This document shows, piece after piece, positions 44,552 through 48,191 of a DNA stretch of 48,191 nt. This DNA is from an uncultured Pelagibacteraceae bacterium. GTDB taxonomy: Bacteria; Pseudomonadota; Alphaproteobacteria; Pelagibacterales; Pelagibacteraceae. The position numbers and the translations under genes were made by a program. Where the stretch lies: contig CACJZM010000005.1 of the NCBI GenBank assembly GCA_902597895.1, positions 1-48,191 of the forward strand, in the 5' to 3' direction. Each line of letters begins with the position of its first letter. Positions within the stretch are counted from its first letter, which is position 1. Below the pieces are notes generated by a model. The model was given only the letters and a program-made list of their open reading frames with translations, ran no database searches and was not told where the DNA came from.

Positions 44552-45457
44552 ATGAATGAGCTAAAAAATGCTAGATATGCTATTCCTGTAGTATTATTTG
44601 CGGGAATATTGTGGTCATTTGGCCCATATGTGGTTAGAAACATAGACCAACCTGAAACAGTTCCATGGCAATATTTGTTTACTAGGGGTTTTGTCATATT
44701 TACACTTTTAAACGTTTATCTTTATTTTGATGAGGGTAAAAATTTTTTATCTAACTATAAAAAAATAGGTCTGTCAGGTTTAATTGGTGGTTCAGGTTTA
44801 GCAATTGCAATGATTACTTTTATTTGGTCAATCACAAATACCACAGCTGCGGTTACATTATTGTGTTTAGCGGCGATGCCTTTTATTACTGCATTGCTAG
44901 GTTTTTTATTTTTAAAAGAAAGCATTTCTTTTAGTGTTTGGGTTTCAATTATAATTGCTACTATTGGAATTGTAATAATGGCTTTTGGAAATCATGAAAA
45001 AAATACATTAGTTGGATTTATTTTAGGTCTTACTTCTGCAACTGGTTTCTCAATATTTTCTGTGAGTTTAAGATGGAGAAAAGAAACGCCTAAATTCACA
45101 ACCGTTGCTCTTGCTGGTTTTATATGTTTGATAGTTTCGTTAGCTGTTTTAATTTCGAATAATTCAAATATTTTATCATCTGGAAAAAATGAGGCATTAT
45201 TTGCCTTACATGGAACTTTAGTGTGCCTAGGTTTAATTTTATATTCAATTGCATCAAAAAATATTCCAGCCGCTGAATTAACTCTATTATCACTGACAGA
45301 AGTTATAGGTGGTATATTTTGGGTGTGGCTTCCATGGCTGGGAATTAATGAGATTCCATCCACCAATACAATAACTGGTGGATTTTTGATTTTTTTATCT
45401 ATTTTTTATTATAGCTTTATAATTAAAAGCAATAGAAGATTTATTGCATTAAATTAA
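44552..45457 (+). CDS. DMT-superfamily (EamA) transporter
   Basis: A 301-residue carrier with ten hydrophobic helices in two EamA repeats; GFLFLKESISFSVW ends the first and AELTLLSLTEVIGGIFWVWL belongs to the second. It lies five bases before the amidinotransferase gene, so the two probably share a transcript and may handle the same compound, such as a guanidino acid or its precursor. Confidence 0.87.
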   Translation: MNELKNARYAIPVVLFAGILWSFGPYVVRNIDQPETVPWQYLFTRGFVIFTLLNVYLYFDEGKNFLSNYKKIGLSGLIGGSGLAIAMITFIWSITNTTAAVTLLCLAAMPFITALLGFLFLKESISFSVWVSIIIATIGIVIMAFGNHEKNTLVGFILGLTSATGFSIFSVSLRWRKETPKFTTVALAGFICLIVSLAVLISNNSNILSSGKNEALFALHGTLVCLGLILYSIASKNIPAAELTLLSLTEVIGGIFWVWLPWLGINEIPSTNTITGGFLIFLSIFYYSFIIKSNRRFIALN

Positions 45458-45461
45458 GTGA

Positions 45462-46574
45462 ATGAAAGATAAAATAATTGTTAATAGCTGGAATGAATGG
45501 GATCCTTTAAAACATGTAATTGTTGGAAGAGCAGACGGAACATGTATACCTGCTCCTGAACCAGCTTTAGATGCAAAAGTTCCTGAGGACTCTGATATGA
45601 GAGGTCAATACGGACCAAGGACGAAAGACTCTGTCGATAAAGCAAACCAGTTGTTAGATGATTTCTCTAGCATTTTAGAAAAAAGAGGAATTAAGGTTGA
45701 TAGACCAGTGCCAATGAATTTTAATCAACCTACATCTACACCAGATTGGAAATCTGAGACAATGTTTGGATGCATGCCACCAAGAGACGTATTACTTACT
45801 GTTGGAAATGAAATTTTAGAAGCAACGATGAGTTATAGATGTCGATGGTTTGAATATCTATGCTACAGACCATTGCTTAAAGAATACTATAATAAAGATC
45901 CAAATATGAGACACGAGTCTGCTCCCAAACCAAGACTTACTGATGCTGATTATAGAAAAGATTATTTGTCTGATAAAATTGGTGTTCAAAAAAGATTAGA
46001 ATGGACAGAGCAAAAATATTTTGTAACTACTGAAGAAGAACCGTTATTCGATGCAGCAGACGTATTAAGATTTGGAAAAGATTTAGTAGTGCAGCATGGA
46101 TTTACAACCAATTTAAAAGGAATTGATTGGATCAAAAGACATTATAAAGATCACAGAGTCCATGCAGTTAACTTTCCTGGAGATCCATATCCAATTCATA
46201 TTGATGCAACTTTTACTCCAATTAAAGAAGGTTTAATAATAAATAATCCGCAAAGAAAACTACCTAAAGAGCAAAGAAAACTATTTGAAGATAATGGCTG
46301 GAAAATTATAGACGCAGCTCAACCAGCCCACAATGAACCCCCACCTCTATGTTATTCATCTGTATGGCTATCTATGAATGTTTTAATTTTAGATCCAAAA
46401 ACTGTATGTGTAGAAAAAAGTGAAAAATATCAAGCTGAACAACTCGATAAATTAGGAATGGAAGTTATACCTGTAGAATTAAGAGATGCTTATGCTTTTG
46501 GAGGAGGTTTACATTGTTGTACTGCAGATGTTTATAGAGAAGGCGACTTAAAAGATTACTTTCCCAAACAATAA
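45462..46574 (+). CDS. Glycine/other amidinotransferase
   Basis: A 370-residue enzyme of the arginine:glycine amidinotransferase family, which moves the amidino group of arginine to an amine. The catalytic triad is present: Asp197 in FDAADVLRFG, His246 in PIHIDAT and Cys352 in GGGLHCCTADV, equivalent to human Asp254, His303 and Cys407. Glycine (to guanidinoacetate) is the best-known acceptor; bacterial relatives use inosamines or other amines. Paired with an EamA transporter. It ends 3 bp before a convergent small gene. Confidence 0.9.
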   Translation: MKDKIIVNSWNEWDPLKHVIVGRADGTCIPAPEPALDAKVPEDSDMRGQYGPRTKDSVDKANQLLDDFSSILEKRGIKVDRPVPMNFNQPTSTPDWKSETMFGCMPPRDVLLTVGNEILEATMSYRCRWFEYLCYRPLLKEYYNKDPNMRHESAPKPRLTDADYRKDYLSDKIGVQKRLEWTEQKYFVTTEEEPLFDAADVLRFGKDLVVQHGFTTNLKGIDWIKRHYKDHRVHAVNFPGDPYPIHIDATFTPIKEGLIINNPQRKLPKEQRKLFEDNGWKIIDAAQPAHNEPPPLCYSSVWLSMNVLILDPKTVCVEKSEKYQAEQLDKLGMEVIPVELRDAYAFGGGLHCCTADVYREGDLKDYFPKQ

Positions 46575-46577
46575 AAA

Positions 46578-46805
46578 TTAACTTGGATTTTTTTTTAAAA
46601 ACTCAATATAATTGATTACATCGTTTATCTGATCGTCAGGAATATCTTTGTAACTCACATTAAATTTACTTTTTATACAAATAGCTACATGAGCGTATGG
46701 GTTTCTACCCTTAGGATGGTTTGGGTGATCAGGCAGTTGTCCTACCAAATAATCGCCAGCCTCCTGTATCATTTTCCACAATCTACTTGCGTTCTGTTTA
46801 TTCAT
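46578..46805 (-). CDS. Conserved-looking 75-residue protein, unknown
   Basis: A soluble protein starting MNKQNASRLWKMIQEAGDYL, with a histidine- and proline-rich middle (LPDHPNHPKGRNPYAHVA) and an acidic helical tail (DDQINDVINYIEFL). The well-mixed composition, the ATG start and the tight fit 3 bp after the convergent amidinotransferase suggest a real gene. I do not recognise a family. The histidines could bind metal, but there is no further support. It may be co-transcribed with the MFS gene upstream. Confidence 0.7.
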   Translation of the reverse strand: MNKQNASRLWKMIQEAGDYLVGQLPDHPNHPKGRNPYAHVAICIKSKFNVSYKDIPDDQINDVINYIEFLKKNPS

Positions 46806-46825
46806 TACAACCTTATAAAAATAAA

Positions 46826-48122
46826 TTAACCAAATGTTGTTTTATTATTATCTAAATTAGCTGGTGTATCAGGATCTAATTCTAATCCTGCAGGAGTAAT
46901 AGTTGCTGGCACAGGTGTAAAAGTTGAGTCAGGATTGTCTACACTATCTCTAACTTTCATTCTATAAATTCCAAATATTGCAATAATTAAATGAGCTACT
47001 ATTAAAAAAATAAAAAAACCATTTATATTTAAAATATCCATAAACAATGAGCATAAAATTGGACCAATTATTGCACCGATACCAAAAATTAGCTGAATAC
47101 CACCTCCTGCTGCAACAAATTTATCTTTAGTCACATAATCATTTGTATGTGCAAGATTTAGTGAAAACAAAGGAAGAGCTAATCCTGCATAAAGACCAAC
47201 TGAAATGAAGAATATAATTTTACTTAACGACAATCTAACCGATAAATACATATTCTGAAGAGACTCACCACCAAATATAATTGCTATAAATGCAAACAAA
47301 GCACCAAATAATGTTGTAATTACAATAACTCTTCTTCTTTCATATTTATCTGAAAAATATCCAATAGGACCTTGAAAAAATTACTCCAGCTATTGTTGCC
47401 ATAAATAATAAAATTGATGTTTCAAACAAAGTAAAATTTGAAGTAGTTGCATATACTGCAATTAAAGAAAAGAAAGCTGAATGAATTAAACCTGTACAAA
47501 AAGAACTAACTGTTCCCAACGGAGAAATTTTATATAATTCTTTTATATTTATTGTGCCTATCTTTTTAAATTTCGGTGCAGATCTTTTCGTTAAAAGTAT
47601 AGGAACTAATGCTAAAGAAAGTAGAACTGAAACTAATATAAAAGGTTCGTAACTATTAGGGTTGCTTACATTTAATAAAAGCATTCCTAAAGCCAAACCT
47701 CCAAATAGTATAATCATGTAGGCAGATAACAATTGACCTCTATTTTTATTTGTTGCCCTATCATTTAACCAACTTTCAGCAACTATATAACAGCTAACAA
47801 GACTTATCCCTGTGATAAACCTGCTAAATGTCCACATTACTGGATTTACATATACTGCAGCTAACAATGCACTTAACGATGCCAAAGATGCGAAGGCTGC
47901 GAAAACTCTAATATGACCAACTTTTTGAACTAATTTTGGAGTTGTTTGAGAACCTAGAAAATAACCAATAAAATATCCAGACATAAATATACCTGTAGTT
48001 ATTAAATTGAAATTTTCGTTTACAGATCTTATCCCCATTACCTGCATTTGTAATCCATGTGCAATCATTATTGTTCCTATACCTAAAAATAAAGCCCATG
48101 ATCTTGTTACTTCTTTTTGCAT
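46826..48122 (-). pseudogene. MFS transporter (YcaD-like) split by a frameshift
   Basis: A minus-strand major-facilitator gene. The 5' part (48122 to 47346) encodes the first half: SGYFIGYFLGS, GHIRVFAAFASL and ESWLNDRATNKNRGQLLSAYM are typical of YcaD-like carriers. The rest (to 46826) encodes the later helices in another frame. At the run of six A's (47375-47380, T's on the gene strand), dropping one base joins the two frames into GVIFQGPIGYFSDKYERRR, the canonical MFS loop. The total would be about 430 residues, a normal length. Either a sequencing or assembly error, or a genuine broken gene or slippage site. Confidence 0.85.
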
Positions 48123-48191
48123 ATATCGCTTGATTATTACTTGTTATAAATTTTGCAAGTAATTAATTATCATTTATGTTTTTTTTAAGGC
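48123..48191. other. Right-edge spacer upstream of the MFS gene
   Basis: This 69-bp stretch is AT-rich, presumably carries the MFS promoter, and shows no supported gene. An ATG at 48176 near the edge is too short to judge. Confidence 0.3.

Noticed and set aside
44992-45366. 124-residue open frame on the minus strand
   Set aside because: It is the shadow of an EamA transporter with ten clear membrane helices on the plus strand.
48176-48191. Possible gene start at the right edge
   Set aside because: Only five codons are visible, with no ribosome site; not supportable.
1-48191. tRNA, rRNA, CRISPR array, insertion sequence, prophage or toxin-antitoxin module
   Set aside because: The gaps are too short and contain no cloverleaf, spaced direct repeat array, transposase or terminal inverted repeat; composition is uniform throughout.

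Overview
The window looks like a chromosome segment of a SAR11-type marine alphaproteobacterium (Candidatus Pelagibacter or a close relative). The DNA is very AT-rich and lysine-coding-rich, genes are packed with almost no spacers, many starts lack a clear Shine-Dalgarno site, and the gene set fits: proteorhodopsin beside ferredoxin and ferredoxin reductase, a recA-alaS-icd run, a one-cysteine DksA, eukaryote-like NADP isocitrate dehydrogenase, NAD formate dehydrogenase and an amidinotransferase. No tRNA, rRNA, CRISPR, insertion sequence, phage or plasmid gene was seen, and no gene-free stretch exceeds 300 bases; the longest is about 212 bp, before proteorhodopsin.

Layout. 0-6.4 kb: the tail of an unidentified gene, then fumC, a MazG-like pyrophosphohydrolase, ygfZ, a dihydroorotase, an SMR transporter and prpE. 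6.4-9.9 kb: proteorhodopsin with its own strong terminator, ferredoxin, ferredoxin-NADP reductase, a glutathione transferase and dksA. 9.9-13.4 kb: a glycan module (GT39-like membrane protein, a 37-residue membrane peptide, GT2, an exported alginate-lyase-like protein). 13.4-19.7 kb: umuDC behind a near-consensus promoter and a textbook alphaproteobacterial LexA box, then SOUL, GFA, glycerate kinase, tolC and recA. 19.7-31.3 kb: alaS, icd, psd-pssA, a GT8-like protein, rlmE, guaB (without its CBS domains), a TPR protein, guaA, a PhzF-like protein and panB. 31.3-35.9 kb: TerC, a TPR protein, the 5-oxoprolinase genes pxpA/pxpB/pxpC, a DMT transporter and a 58-residue DUF465-like protein. 36.1-42.2 kb: a lipid-modification and oxidative-stress-like cluster (FAD oxidoreductase, DUF1365, cyclopropane synthase-type methyltransferase, DUF3833 lipoprotein, SDR, TspO), then a DAO-type oxidoreductase. 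42.1-48.2 kb: a small membrane ORF, formate dehydrogenase, an HPP protein, an IscU/SufU-like scaffold, a DMT transporter, an amidinotransferase, a 75-residue orphan and an MFS transporter split by a one-base frameshift.

How the genes work together. Light capture (proteorhodopsin), C1 oxidation (formate dehydrogenase), organic-acid use (prpE, fumC, icd, glycerate kinase), 5-oxoproline scavenging and several small-molecule transporters fit an oligotroph in surface seawater. SOS-controlled translesion synthesis plus the lipid/TspO cluster fit exposure to light and reactive oxygen. Nothing here clearly forms an entirely new system. The best leads are the 36-41 kb membrane-lipid cluster, the glycan module with its hidden peptide, the CBS-less IMP dehydrogenase, the visible SOS wiring, and a near-universal pattern of convergent genes whose stop codons overlap or nearly touch.
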